NCBI GenBank assembly: GCA_963922205.1 | Contig: CAWUHX010000066.1 | Coordinates: forward strand, 124,001 to 188,000 | DNA from: Romanomermis culicivorax | Taxonomy: Eukaryota; Nematoda; Enoplea; Mermithida; Mermithidae | DNA length: 64,000 bases | Direction: 5' to 3' | Shown: piece by piece, positions 11,761 through 23,478 of the stretch | Layout of the letters: each line of letters opens with the position of its first letter | How positions within the stretch are numbered: position 1 is the first letter of the stretch | Translations under genes and position numbers: made by a program | Notes under the pieces: generated by a model | What the model was told of the DNA's origin: nothing | What the model saw: only the letters and a program-made list of their open reading frames with translations | Databases searched by the model: none

Positions 11761-14700
11761 TTATTTAGTCCAACCATAAGGAAATGTACAAAAATTACGT
11801 TTCAAAATACGTTCATCATATACTATACGAAATTTTTTCAAAGTTTTACGAGTAACAACTTTACGATCTTGCTGACGCTCTATACGGAGACTATGTACAT
11901 CTACTTCTTCTTTTCCATTGTTTTTTACAAAAGCAAAAACCATTCGACGAAGCGAATAAAAATTAACTTTTTTCATAGTATCTGATGACAAAGTGATACC
12001 ACGGACTTTGATTACGTGATGGTATTGGTCTGTAGAGGGACTGTACAACCTGTAGGCGTAATTTTTAGGACCTCGACTAACAAATTCGGTAATGTAAGAT
12101 CCAGAACCATATTCACGTAACTCGTCAGTCATTTCACCAAGACACCAACCAGTGGGTACTTGATATTGTTGTTTGTCAACTGTTGACAGGTAAATAATAC
12201 TATCAGTGTCAAAATACAATACTCGACTTTTTAATCGCTCAATGTAAGAATATAACTTTAATCGAGCTTGAGCCGTTGTATAAGCTGCAATAACAGCATT
12301 AGTATTTCCCATGACTTCGGCAAAATCATCATGTTGACAATATGTTGTTGACACCAATTGTTCATTGATTAGTCTAACATTCTTAATAATATTGGGGACA
12401 TTCATCACAAGTTCAAAATATTCTTTGGGTGCATTGTGGATAACAGTCTTATCCATATTGTTTCATTGACCAAACTAAAAAAACATAAAAATAATTAAAT
12501 GAAATACAAAAAACTATGCATAGTTACTTTTCCCCAGAAAGAATTTAGCATTAATTTAGCCAAAGCTCTCTTTCCAGGATTTTTTAAAATTTTTGAAGAA
12601 TCCAATGAAATATTCTCACGATTGTAGACCTCCATCTCGTATTCACGTTTTTGCTCATCTGTCTGAGCTTTAGCAGGATAGCCTTCACTCTCCTATAAAA
12701 ATTACAATCAAATTCTGTCACATTTACATTATATAAAATTTACTAGTTTTATTTTCATAAAGGTATTGACGTATTGAGTAAATAAACCACCAGTGGGGTT
12801 TTTGGTTGGATGATATTGCTCAATATTATCATAATGCCAAACCTCAAAAATCTTGAGGATCTGAAACAAAAATAATAATATACATAGAAAAAGAACCATT
12901 ACCGTAACAATATACCTTATATCCCTTCTCTAAGGCTTTATATAATTCTATCGTAACCCATGTACCGTCTAATGCTCTGTCTTGGTCGTTATGCACGCAT
13001 GCGGTCTTTTGTGAATCATGCGTGCAAGTTTTGCATAAAGGAAACAATAATTTACCACCATGTCGATACGGTAAAACAGGATGTAAGAGTTTGGGAGGTG
13101 GTAAAACCTTACACTTGATTAACCCCTCATAAGGTTGTGACGTTGAACTGACCTCTTCAAAATCTTCAGTAAAGATTTTTGGATGACCTGTAGGGTATTT
13201 CCCGTATTTGTTGACAAACGGGTATAAACTGCATACATCTACATAATTGATCTCTTCTGCAGGTGTACCATCTTCATTGTACTTAATTTTATGATACAGT
13301 TTTACAGCATTAGTGCGACCGCCAAAGAAAGCTAAAACAAGAAAACTTTTGACAAAATAAAAAAGAACAATTCAAGATTTTACCTTCTCGAGGATTTATA
13401 GGTTCCGGTATTTTGACTGTATCAAAAAATGTTTTCATTTCGGGATCTGAGTGAAGTTGTTGTAAAAGTTCGCACTCCCACATTTCGACTACGCTATAAC
13501 CGAGTGACTGAAGTTCCATAACCCGGTTAAAAGTGCGTTCATATGCATCGACTGCTTTTGTATTATTATTGGCTGTTAATTGATATCTATTTTTCATACA
13601 TTTAGGGCAACCATGCCAATAACAACCGTGAAATTCATAAATTGTCATGTCTTAATGAGCAAACATATAGATATTAAAATTTCAAAAATTTGAACAAAAT
13701 TACCTGATAAACCATCAACTCTGTATCTTCCAATTTGAACTTCACCACCGTTAAGTTTATGTCGAATATACAGGTTTTCATTTTTATGGACTAACCACTT
13801 CAACCATTTTAAGGCTATAACAGATTGTCTTTCTTCTTTACCATAACCTTTGTATGGTATTACACCAATAGTATCTGGCTTCAAAAATAAACGTCGGAAA
13901 ACTAAGTTGCAAGCACTAGCAATGGTTATTGAATTTTCAAAAGGATTGACATTTGTTTCTTCCATAAAAATATCGCGAAATTTCATACAACATGGTCCTA
14001 AAACTTGCACATCGCTACGACAGTAGTCAAGTAACTCATTATCAAAATTAAATTGGCAACCCTAAACAATGATGCATTTAAATGCAAAACTTTATACTTT
14101 TGCAAACTTACTGCTTCAAGCTTTCGATTATACCACTCCAGAAACGTGGCACGAGCCGCAGGTTTCATAGCATTGTAACCGTACATATTGGGTGATGGAT
14201 ATGAGCCAATATATCCGTAATTTTCTTTTCTATTAAAGAAATGAGGGAAATATCCTTTACATATTTCACTTATTCCAAATGTTTTCGGTAAAGCCGCGAA
14301 AGGCATCGGAAGAAAGTTCAGAGAATCAATAATTTTTATCGACCCTACTTTGATACACATCAACTCTAAACCTAAAAATAAATAAATAGATGAAAATGAA
14401 AAACTATAAACAATTTACTAATTCACCCTTATTAATGATATGTAGTTTATGATGTCCATTACGATACAAAAACTGCATTATAAATTGTCCATCGAATCCT
14501 CGAGAATTATGCGCTATTCCAGTAATGTTTTTCATACCTTTTGCAAAAAGGTATTCGCAGAAATCATTTAGACATGTAGATCCTTTGAAAATACGTTCGC
14601 GTTGACCGCATGTATTGCAGCAAAAATTTCCCTCGTTTTGACGACACTGATCGCATACAGTATGGACAACACATAAATTTGGTTCATGTTCGAACACATC

Positions 14701-16566
14701 CCCTAATTCGCTTTGTCGTAGAATTTTTTCCTGTGTAGTCTCAAAATCATAAAAAACAAATTTTTGATTAACAGGACATTTATCGGTAATTCCTGTTTCA
14801 TTATCATCTAGACACTCATCCTCATCAACATTTGTTTCAAATATATCTTCTTCCTCTTCAATTTGCTCGCTACCAACAGGTTGCATAAAACATAAATGAT
14901 CTAAAAATAAAAATTTTCATATAAAATAAAATAAAATAAAATAATTACACCATATCTAATACTTTTTTTAGGTACGCTTTTCTTGCATGTTTTGCATTAA
15001 AAATAACCGCAATTATGAGGATTGGAATGTGCTCGTCGAACCAGTGTATCACATTGTTCGCACACTTTGAAACGATCGCAAATAGATAAACCTGTTTTTT
15101 GACGTTTGGATTGACCTCTTTGAGTAAAAACAAGCTTGTGTCGAGCAAAACACTTATCGTTTTTAAAATATCGCAGACAATCTCTGCATTTTCGAGCATT
15201 AAATTGATTACATGGGGGTGTATTGTAACACAGAGGACAAACGTTTCTGCATCTGTGTTCCATTTTGTTGTTGTAGGCCAGATCGCAATGAGGACAAAAG
15301 TAGCTGCGGTCAAAAAATCCAGGCATCTTTGTAATGACGGAGTAATGGTTATCATGGTGGTAAATATTCAAAACATGCGTTGCTTCAGGTCCTTAAAACT
15401 CTAAATATGTACACAATAACAGAAAAATGAAAAACTCTAACCTCTAAATGTTAAATCTTTAAAGCGTTCTCTGCTAAAAACTTTGATTTGATAATCGGGT
15501 AATAAAACAGTTTGGAATTGTTCCCACTGATGAAAACCGCAAGCTCCTTGATGATTAGCTAAGCCTGCTAAGGTCATCAGTTCTTTAGCAACCTTTGTTT
15601 GTAGCAGATGTGACTTGTCAGACTTTCGAATACTTTCCCATTTGTGCTCAGCATTCTTATCTTTTTTATGAATGTAAGCTCTAGCAACAACTAGAGCTCT
15701 AGCAAAACATAAATCATCCGTGTTGTTGATTTGAATAATACAGCGTTTATCTTTTAGAAAATCATTATGTTTTAAATATTGATGAGCATTGTGAATACCT
15801 TAAATAAATAAATAAATAAAAATCTTACATAAGTAATTTTAATCAGCTTACCGCTACCCGCAGGTGGTGTTACAACAATGGTACGAATTGTAGACTGACG
15901 ACTATCAATTTGTATTTGCTCGTTTGATTGAAGAACAGCGTTAAGAGTGTTTACAATCAACTCTCCAGTTAAAGCATGTTTCGGTCTAAAAGGTATCAAA
16001 ACACGACCTTTCGTCAAATCTGGATGGTCAAAGGAAAACCCTATAAACGCATTATCAGCGACATTCTCAGAAATTCGTTCTACTATACGTTGAAATGTTG
16101 GCACTATTTGAGCATTTAAATCATCCATATGTTCAGTATTACGAAAGTTCACAGAGTACTCACGACCTTCAGTATTAAAATGCCTAATATTTACGGTACT
16201 GGGTTGACCTAGTTCGAAAAAATCATCTGCAACAAAAGATGCATTTGTTACACCTCCACTACCCCCACCACCACCACCAATTTGAGCTGTTTTGTAAATT
16301 TCTTCCTCATCAGAACTGTAAGGCGTATAACTTTTGTATTGATCATCTTCATCATCATAATCTAAAACAGTTCCTTCTTCTTCTTCTTCTTCTTCCAAAA
16401 TATTATTATTATTATCAAGTGTTTCTTCTTCTTCTTTCTCAGAGGTAATATTCTCTGAAGACTCATTCACTATTGTTTCATCGTCTTCATCCGAAGTAAT
16501 ATCTTCTAAAATTTCCATAGGCATGTCGTCTTCATCCGAAGTAATATCCTCATAAATAGGTTTCAT
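11761..16566 (-). pseudogene. Polinton protein-primed DNA polymerase B, 11 exons, two nonsense codons
   Basis: Exons (minus strand): 16566-15852, 15798-15442, 15391-14951, 14900-14427, 14371-14112, 14061-13704, 13650-13384, 13331-12916, 12860-12744, 12692-12528, 12474-11761. All splice phases agree and give 1,428 codons. The N-terminus is acidic; a Cys/His-rich zinc region lies in exon 3. The exonuclease motifs are FYDFETT (exon 4), AHNSRGFDGQF (exon 4) and YCRSDV (exon 6). The polymerase motifs are DVCSLYP (A, exon 8), NPGKRALAKLMLNSFWG (B, exon 10) and YFDTDS (C, exon 11). It would replicate the element using a protein primer. In-frame TAA at 14997-14999 and TGA at 12463-12465 break it. Confidence 0.93.
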
Positions 16567-17374
16567 TATAAAAATTATCTAAACTAGAAAATATAAAAAC
16601 TATAAACTAGAAAAATAGAAAACAACCTATTCATCAAAAACTTATACAGTAATAATAATAATAGAAAATTTTTATAAATTAGCAAAAACTATTAATTTTA
16701 TGGTAGAGATTTAATTATTGTTTACGAGGTTAATGTAGTACTTTTCTTTTTTATGATGGGAAAGCTTTAAAGACCTCTATAACTCATGAACACGTGCCCA
16801 TATCATTTCTTTAGCTTATTTTATTAGCATATAACCAGTTAAAACCAGTTGAAAACCTGTTTTACTGTACAACCCTAGTATTTTTGTTTTGATTCTTGAA
16901 GCTATAAAATAACTGTAATAGCTGCTTATAACCCTGTTGCACCATCTTTCCTTTTTATGTGGAAAAGCTTTAAAGACCCTTATAACTCATGCGCACGTGG
17001 CTATATTGCTTCTATAGCTCTGACCTTGATAATTACTATAACACATAAAACACATATATTTTCCTAGCTTTGATCTCAAAGGTTACCATACAGCATAAAC
17101 ACATTTTATTTTATTTTTGTAGAACATAGCTCCTCCTCTCATATACTCCTCAGAATAGTAGAATACTGTAGGATATATGTCTTGAATATTTATTATGCTT
17201 ATAACTCCTCCTCTTACAGCTATAAGCTATATATCTTGGTTATTTTATTATAGCTATAACCTCCTTTTACTCTAAAATTTTGAACACTTTATACATTTAT
17301 CTGTTTTGTTGCTACAAAAACTACTCGCTTCTTCTCTCTCTCTCTCTTTAATATTTCTTCAAGAATTTTCAAAA
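16567..17374. promoter_or_regulatory. Divergent intergenic region between polymerase and rightward genes
   Basis: About 800 bp of AT-rich DNA separates the start of the leftward polymerase from the first rightward gene, so both promoters should lie here. There are two related blocks (about 16741-16830 and 16950-17010) that share AAAGCTTTAAAGACC and ATAACTCATG words followed by CACGTG-like or CACGTGCC-like sites, plausible duplicated control elements. Several TATATATA-like words are present; none can be assigned with confidence. Confidence 0.45.
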
Positions 17375-18593
17375 ATGGAACACCAGTTTATGTTAGACGA
17401 AAACATGGCATTATTTGTAGTGGTTGAAGGTAGATACGTGTCAATCTATTTTCGTAATGTCGACCCTAAAACAAAAGAGGCGTACGGTCGCGGATTCAAG
17501 CTCATTTTACCACAATACGGTATACTAGGTCCCAATGTCAATATTATTGAAAAGACATTTTCACATGGAGGTCGATGCGGCATCAACCTTGGTTATAAAA
17601 TGCTGGTCGAGAGCGACGGGGTTACAGTACGATTTAACAATTTGTTTAATGGAACGACATGGTGTTTATCTAAAGAAGTGAGTTGATATATGAATTCTTT
17701 CTTTCTTTCTTTCTTTTAAAATATAATGTTTTATTCTTTAGCAATTTTGGTGCTGGACCAATATGATACATGAGATAGCGCCAGCTATTTCAAACGAGTA
17801 CAACGCTTTAGCAGCAAATTTCCAGCTAGCGATAAAACGCAAAACAAACGAAAACGATGACGTAGCTGGAAAAAATGGTTCTACCCCGAAAATCCTTAAA
17901 GAAGAAGAAGAAGTCGGTGCAGATAAGAAAATTATAAAAGAAGAAGAAGGGATTCATGCTACAAAATTCGCCGGAGAACAAAGCAATGCTCGTGAAGATC
18001 AAAAGGAAGCTAGTATTCAAACGTCGTTTATTAATGATCTCTTCATCAACTGTTTCAATGATCCTGACTACGATTCAACATCGGATACCAATTCCTTAGA
18101 AGCCGAAACCAAGCGTATTTGTGAGTTACATGTTCCGGGTTTAGATATTCCATGGTTTTTTGATGAGCAAGTAGTAAAAGGTGAAAAATTATTTATAATT
18201 ATATGTGCTGAGTTAGTTATACAAGACATCTTTAATGGGTGTATTTTTGATTGTTATTGCGCGAAAGAGGTAGGAATTGTTGAGGATCATCAGTGTCCAG
18301 CTCGTAATTCCATATATAATATCGCAATTACACCAACAGTTAATCGTTTATATGAAAAGATGGGACTTATCATTGACTGCTTTGAATATGTTATAGGTGA
18401 AGTTCAAGGTTATTACTGTCTTTACGCTTTTAAACAGATGATTGACATATTTAGATGTATACCACTTACAAGTACTGGTCGTAAAATTCTTAAGGATACT
18501 GTAGCTAGTTTTATTGATGAAGGTTATCATTATGATTTTGATGATGCTGTTGTTATCAAAACACTACCCGATTTTATTAACAGTAAATTGTAA
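17375..18593 (+). CDS. Polinton protein of unknown function, two exons
   Basis: Exons 17375-17677 and 17742-18593, joined in phase, give 384 residues (an in-frame upstream start at 17306 would add 23). The intron has a GTGAGT donor and a TTCTTTAG acceptor. Residues about 10-60 (GRYVSIYF, then GRGFKLILPQ) vaguely recall the PC4/p15 single-strand DNA-binding fold, a weak similarity that I would not rely on. A Lys/Glu-rich low-complexity linker (about 130-190) precedes a Cys-containing globular C-terminal half. It lies first in the rightward gene row, opposite the polymerase. No breaks are seen. Confidence 0.65.
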
Positions 18594-18600
18594 AAGTTTT

Positions 18601-18645
18601 GCTTACATTCATTCATTCATTCATTCATTCATTCATTCATTACAG
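18601..18645. repeat. (CATT)n microsatellite
   Basis: About ten ATTC units directly after the preceding gene, followed by AT-rich spacer up to 18925. Confidence 0.9.
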
Positions 18646-18925
18646 TTTGTATGTTTTAATTAGCTATAGTTTGCTTGCTTATGTAATTGCTTACGTATTT
18701 GCTTGTTATATAATTTCATACATACATACATTGCGCGTATATTTTGCATACAGTAATGCTATTCTATTTTATATAATCATCTATCTATCTTTATATTTTA
18801 CATGTGCACTGTTTTATATTGTAATTTTGATAATTATGTAACATTTTGTTTTAAATAATAATAAAAATCATTTTAAAAATTGTTCAAGTAAAAAAGTTGT
18901 TGGTTTTTGTTGTTGTCAAAAAGAG

Positions 18926-19582
18926 ATGTCAAATGATGATGATGAAAAGTTTTATATATGGAAACATCCATTTAACTGTATAGTTTCTGCTCCAACAAAA
19001 TCAGGAAAAACACAATTTGTTAAAAAACTTGTAATTTTTGCTGAAGAAATGCTTTACCCTGCTCCTGTGAAAATTTATTGGTGTTATTCGGAATGGCAAG
19101 AAGCTTACGATGAATTAGTTCAGAAATGTTCTTATGTAGAATTTATTCAAGGTTCCCCTGATTTGAATGAACTTCAGAAAAGTAAAGATACACCTAAATT
19201 ATTAATTATGGATGATATGATGCAAGAGATGAAGAATGATCAAAGTTTAACTCAACTTTTTACTAATGGATCGCATCATTGGAATATATCAATTATACAT
19301 ATAGTTCAGAATGCCTTTTTTGATGGAATGCGTACGAGTAGGATAAACGCTCAATATTTAATTCTTTTAGAAAACCCAAGCGATAGATTACAAGTCCGCA
19401 CACTGGCTTGACAGATTTTTCCAACTACCTCAAATTATTTCATAGAGGCGTATGAGGATGCTACTAGTAAACCATACGGTTATTTATTAATAGATCTTAC
19501 ACAGACATGTCCTGAAAAATATCGACTTAGATCTAATATATTCCCCGACAATGATCATATGATTTTGTATACACCTAAATGA
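18926..19582 (+). pseudogene. Packaging ATPase (FtsK/HerA, A32-like), one nonsense codon
   Basis: The Walker A motif APTKSGKTQ (residues about 22-30) and Walker B KLLIMDDMM (about 90-98) are intact, and the downstream HHWNISIIHIVQN segment fits the sensor strand of A32-like ATPases. These enzymes pump DNA into the capsid. An in-frame TGA at 19409-19411 stops the frame at 161 codons. The family-like sequence (EAYEDAT, GYLLIDL) continues in the same frame to a TGA at 19580-19582, giving 218 codons, the normal size for Polintons. Next comes a 58-bp gap to the following gene. Confidence 0.9.
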
Positions 19583-19640
19583 TTCATCATTTTTACAAAA
19601 AACTTTATACAGGTTAATCGGATCCTATTATTTTAGCGAT

Positions 19641-20072
19641 ATGATATACAGTAAACACATTTTTTTAAACACTCTCGCTGTGATCCTTTTCATAGCTGTT
19701 TTTATTGTATGGGTACAATACCCTTTTCAATTTTATGAAAATGAAGAAGAACCTGTAAATGTTACAGATTTTACGATACCAAACACAAAAAATGTTACAG
19801 ATCAGAAATTATTACGGGAATCTTATAAATTACATATAATACCCTTACTAGGTTATGTAGAAAAAATTTTACATTGTCCTCAGAATGACGGACAATTTAT
19901 GCAATTACGAGCGTGTTTCAAAATATATATTTTCAATCCTGTCGTATTTTCTTGTTGTAGTCGAAGCAGTAAATTTCAAAACTTGTACATCAATGGAAGT
20001 AGATTACGATATATTGATACGATAGCTTTATTACATAATCAGAAAAAAATATTATACCCTTCATCAGTCTAG
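19641..20072 (+). CDS. Small membrane-anchored Polinton protein, unknown function
   Basis: 143 residues. Residues about 6-26 form one strongly hydrophobic segment (LNTLAVILFIAVFIVWV), a signal anchor or signal peptide. The rest contains three possible N-glycosylation sites (NVT twice, NGS once) and five cysteines, as expected for an extracytoplasmic domain. I recognise no family. It lies between ATPase and the next spliced gene, in the cluster that otherwise encodes virion proteins, so a virion membrane or cell-surface role is possible but unproven. Confidence 0.65.
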   Translation: MIYSKHIFLNTLAVILFIAVFIVWVQYPFQFYENEEEPVNVTDFTIPNTKNVTDQKLLRESYKLHIIPLLGYVEKILHCPQNDGQFMQLRACFKIYIFNPVVFSCCSRSSKFQNLYINGSRLRYIDTIALLHNQKKILYPSSV

Positions 20073-20132
20073 TCGAGAATTTTGAAGAGGTTGGTCGTTT
20101 TTCTATAATTCGTTTGTTTTGTGACAATTACG

Positions 20133-20604
20133 ATGTCAGCTGCATTTGAAGTTTTTGTCAGAATGGTGCAAAATAAAGTAAAAGGTAAAAATTTTATATC
20201 TCTTTTTGTTCTTCTTTAACTATTTATTAAACTATAGTATTTTTATTTAAGGTAAAATACTAAACAACAAACAGAAACGCGAAATAGCTGATTTGTTTTG
20301 GACTCATTTCTCACCCGAAGCCAAGATTTTTTACAAAGACATAGCTAAGGCGTGCAACCATTTACGGCGTGAAGTTGGTTTACCTATGGGACGTAAAAAA
20401 GTTACACAATTTTGGTGTTTTGCTAGATTATTACTGACGGAGTTGGATATGGTCGAAACTCGCGCTATTTTTGTAGAAGATCTTTTTTTAAAACTAGATA
20501 CAGTTCATAAACTATTTTTTATGAATATGAATAATTTGTGTGCTTTTTCTAGACGCGAAGAGTTGAATATCGTCATACAAAATGAAGCTTCATTACTATC
20601 TTAA
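20133..20604 (+). CDS. Polinton protein of unknown function, two exons
   Basis: Exon 1 20133-20184 and exon 2 20252-20604 join in phase to 134 residues. The start ATG is the first in frame after the previous gene, and the 67-bp intron has a GTAAAA donor and a TATTTAAG acceptor. The protein is basic in its first half and rich in helices by eye (aromatic LFWTHF and FWCFARLLL segments). No known domain is recognised. Because its first exon is only 17 codons long, the gene would be missed without the intron. Confidence 0.6.
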
Positions 20605-20686
20605 TGTAATACAATAAATATTTCAATGTTTACTCATCATTTGGTCATTATTGTAAAATTTTTTTGTACTGTACGATCTGTTTTGT

Positions 20687-21040
20687 ATGGCTTCTAGATT
20701 AAAGAAATATATTCACGAGCTCAATGTGTTGAAAAATTCAAATCGTGTTCAAAGACGTGCTTTTCTTCAACATTCTTCCTCTGATTTGATCTGTTGTATA
20801 TGTGAAATTTGTTTGAACATTTTGAACGGTAATATTCCTATTAATTCAAACTTAAAAAAGAAATTGGCCAAACATAAATTATTGCTCAGAGGTTTAGCTA
20901 CTAGACACGAAAAAAACAAGAAAAAAGATTTACATAATAAACGTGTAAGAATTGTTCAAAGTGGTGGAGCATTTTTACCTCTAGTACTACCCGTTTTATT
21001 ATCTACATTAGCAAGTTTTGTTACAGAGAAATTATTATAG
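20687..21040 (+). CDS. Basic protein with C-terminal hydrophobic segment, pX-like
   Basis: 117 residues. A Lys/Arg-rich N-terminal two thirds with a Cys cluster (CCICEIC) is followed by a highly basic stretch ending QSGGAFLPL and a hydrophobic tail (residues about 95-115). A basic chain followed by a Gly-Gly-aromatic hydrophobic end is the pattern of a small conserved Polinton/adintovirus protein compared with adenovirus core protein X. Role in the virion core or membrane is inferred from the family. Its stop is one base from the next start, so the two are probably co-expressed. Confidence 0.65.
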   Translation: MASRLKKYIHELNVLKNSNRVQRRAFLQHSSSDLICCICEICLNILNGNIPINSNLKKKLAKHKLLLRGLATRHEKNKKKDLHNKRVRIVQSGGAFLPLVLPVLLSTLASFVTEKLL

Positions 21041-21041
21041 A

Positions 21042-21899
21042 ATGAAATTTGCTAATAAATTTGCTCTTATACCTCAGGAGGTTCTGAATAAACTGAATAA
21101 CTCTCAGGTTTCTTCTTCTTCGACGACGACGAGTTCAAATGAAAAGACAGGTATAGCTAAGCAAGTTGACATGTATCGTAACGAGCTAGAGCGCATTTTG
21201 AAAGATAATACGTTAACACCTGAAGAACAATACAAAATGTACTCACAACTATTTTCACAATATTTAACTTTTGAACATGAAAAGGCTCAATCTACTACAG
21301 TGATTTTAAAACAAAAAGTTATTGATAACGAAGAAGATGAGAAGGATAGTGACGATTTGAAACAAAAAGAAAAAATTTGGTTGAACGATGAAAAGTTACT
21401 TAGCGGTATTCCTAAACAGTTTAAACGCTTGGCATCCTTATTATTGGAGCATGTGCGACGTAACCCTAGTATAAATGTTAATAAGCAAGGTGAAGTATTA
21501 ATTGATGGAAAATTGATTGAAGGATCACATATTCTTGATTTATTACATGATTTGTCTCGTAAACATTCAAAAATTACGCAAACGCTTGGAGTAGATGAGT
21601 TTGTTAATGCTTTGAAAAAATATAATGTACCATTAGAGGCTATAGGAAACCCATTACGTAAAATGTTATTCACTTTACCTCGGAAACTCTCCTACCATAC
21701 ACCTCCGGAAGAATCAGATGATCATGCAGTTAGTAGTGTCAAGCGGTTGAATAAACCACTTGTGAAAGGTGTTGATTTATTTTCAAGTGGTGCCGAGGAA
21801 GATATCAAAGACGATTCATTCTTTAATAAAGGAAACTCGACAGAAAAGAAGATACGGCGCAAAGCTAGAGCACTTAGACGGTATACTCCTTTGTACTAG
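21042..21899 (+). CDS. Conserved Polinton protein of the PX/PY type, function unknown
   Basis: 285 residues from ATG 21042; a start further upstream would overlap the preceding gene. The order of features is KFANKFALIP at the start, a Ser/Thr-rich linker, a helical segment (MYRNELERIL, then YKMYSQLFSQYL), an acidic linker, a compact domain (ILDLLHDLSRK, then VPLEAIGNPLRK), and a basic C-terminus. This layout recurs in Polintons, next to the integrase, as a protein without assigned function. Four bases separate it from the integrase start. Confidence 0.7.
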   Translation: MKFANKFALIPQEVLNKLNNSQVSSSSTTTSSNEKTGIAKQVDMYRNELERILKDNTLTPEEQYKMYSQLFSQYLTFEHEKAQSTTVILKQKVIDNEEDEKDSDDLKQKEKIWLNDEKLLSGIPKQFKRLASLLLEHVRRNPSINVNKQGEVLIDGKLIEGSHILDLLHDLSRKHSKITQTLGVDEFVNALKKYNVPLEAIGNPLRKMLFTLPRKLSYHTPPEESDDHAVSSVKRLNKPLVKGVDLFSSGAEEDIKDDSFFNKGNSTEKKIRRKARALRRYTPLY

Positions 21900-21903
21900 A
21901 GCG

Positions 21904-23015
21904 ATGAACACCTTACTTTCGAAATTATACAAAAATTTACACGGAAATCCCTCAGCTTTTTCTAGTATTGAAAAATTATATGCTGAAGCTAGAAAGCACC
22001 GTAAAACAATTACACGTAAAAATGTTAAAGATTGGCTTTCAAAACAAGATAGTTATACTCTACATAAACAAGTCAACAAAAAATTTTCACGTAATCATAT
22101 TTATGTTACAGCTATGGATCAACAATGGGAAATTGATTTGGCAGATATGTCTTCTTTAGCAGATTTTAACGATGGATACAAATTTATGCTTACATGTATA
22201 GATGTATTAAGTAAATACGCATGGGTTGAACCCTTAAAATCAAAACACTCAAAGAATGTTTGCGATGCTTTTCAAAATATTTTAAAAAGACGTCGAATCC
22301 CTTGGAGAGTGCGCAGCGATAAAGGAAAAGAATTTGTCAACAAAGATTTCCAAAAATTATTGAAAACTAACGATATACATTTTTTTACTTCTCAAAACGA
22401 AGACATTAAATGTTCAATAGTGGAACGGTTTAATAGAACTTTAAAAACTAAATTATTTAAATATTTTACAGAGTTTACCACTTATAAATGGATTGATATT
22501 TTACCCGCAGTTGTTTCCAACTACAATCACTCTGTTCATAGATCTATTAAGGAAAAACCTATTAATGTAGATTATTCTAACGAAAAAATTATATGGCAAA
22601 GACTCTACCCTGAAAGATTATACACTAGAAAGCCTAAGATTGATATAGGAGATTACGTGCGAATTAGTAAACATAGAGGTGTATTTGACAAAGGTTATTT
22701 ACCTCAATGGAGTGAAGAAGTTTTCAAAGTAAAACATGTTGTGAAGACCCGAAATCATATACTTTATACAATTCAAGATCTGGAAGGCGAAGATATAGAA
22801 GGACGTTTTTATGAAAAAGAACTACAGAAAATCGATTTTAATCCTAATATCAAAGAATACAAAATTGAAAAGGTTTTGAAGACTAAACGATTACCAGATG
22901 GTCAGAATAGAGTACTTGTGAAGTGGTGGGTTATCCTAAAAAATTCAACAGTTGGATTTTAGAAAAGGATATACAAAACGACGACGACGACGACGAATAC
23001 GATGAACAACTTTGA
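21904..23015 (+). pseudogene. Polinton integrase (RVE) with chromodomain, frameshifted
   Basis: An RVE-type integrase core with catalytic Asp in EIDLADMSS, Asp in RSDKGKEF and Glu in SIVERFNRTL, followed by an SH3-like region and a chromodomain beginning YKIEKVLKTKR. It inserts the element and makes the 6-bp duplication. Reading closes at 22962. The chromodomain's usual continuation and an Asp-rich tail are found in a neighbouring frame from about 22930 to a TGA at 23013-23015, so one base is probably missing near 22928. The core itself is intact. Confidence 0.92.
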
Positions 23016-23478
23016 ATTGACATATTATGCGCAACAAGTTGAGCTATTATCACAAAATTTTTTAGGAGTTTTTGCTTGCGATACTCTACCGAAGATAGTT
23101 AAAAGACCCGCGGCTTTAATTGCAAACACCGATACATCTTTTCAAAAAGGAAGTCAATGGATAGCTATGTATTTTGATAATGCTAACTCTGTATATTATT
23201 TTGATTCTTATGGCTTACCACCAGTTATTCCTGCTTTTATAAATTATATTAACAAAAATGCTTTAATAATATATACAAATAAGAAACATTCACAAAATTT
23301 TAATAGTAGGGTTTGTGGTGTATATACTTTATATTTTTTGTATTATAAAGTGCGACATGTTCCTATGTATAAAATGTTTAAAAGTTTCAGTAACACAAAT
23401 TTTGTTTATAATGATAAATTGATTTGTAAGTTTTTTCATTGTAAATTTTCTGTAAAAGGTCACTTGCGAAATAAATGA
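23002..23478 (+). CDS. Adenovirus-type cysteine protease, catalytic His replaced by Gln
   Basis: 158 residues, overlapping the end of the integrase. The layout is that of the adenain-like (C5/Ulp1-related) protease of Polintons: GSQWIAMYF, then [10 protein letters not shown], then [10 protein letters not shown] with the nucleophilic Cys. In the family the residue before Trp in the first motif is the catalytic His; here the codon is CAA, Gln (codon near 23155). The frame is otherwise whole. The enzyme would mature capsid proteins. As read, it should be inactive unless another His substitutes. Confidence 0.85.
   Translation: MNNFELTYYAQQVELLSQNFLGVFACDTLPKIVKRPAALIANTDTSFQKGSQWIAMYFDNANSVYYFDSYGLPPVIPAFINYINKNALIIYTNKKHSQNFNSRVCGVYTLYFLYYKVRHVPMYKMFKSFSNTNFVYNDKLICKFFHCKFSVKGHLRNK

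Noticed and set aside
18926..19582. Functional readthrough or selenocysteine use at the in-frame TGA codons
   Set aside because: TAA, TAG and frameshifts occur in the same elements, so ordinary decay explains the stops better.
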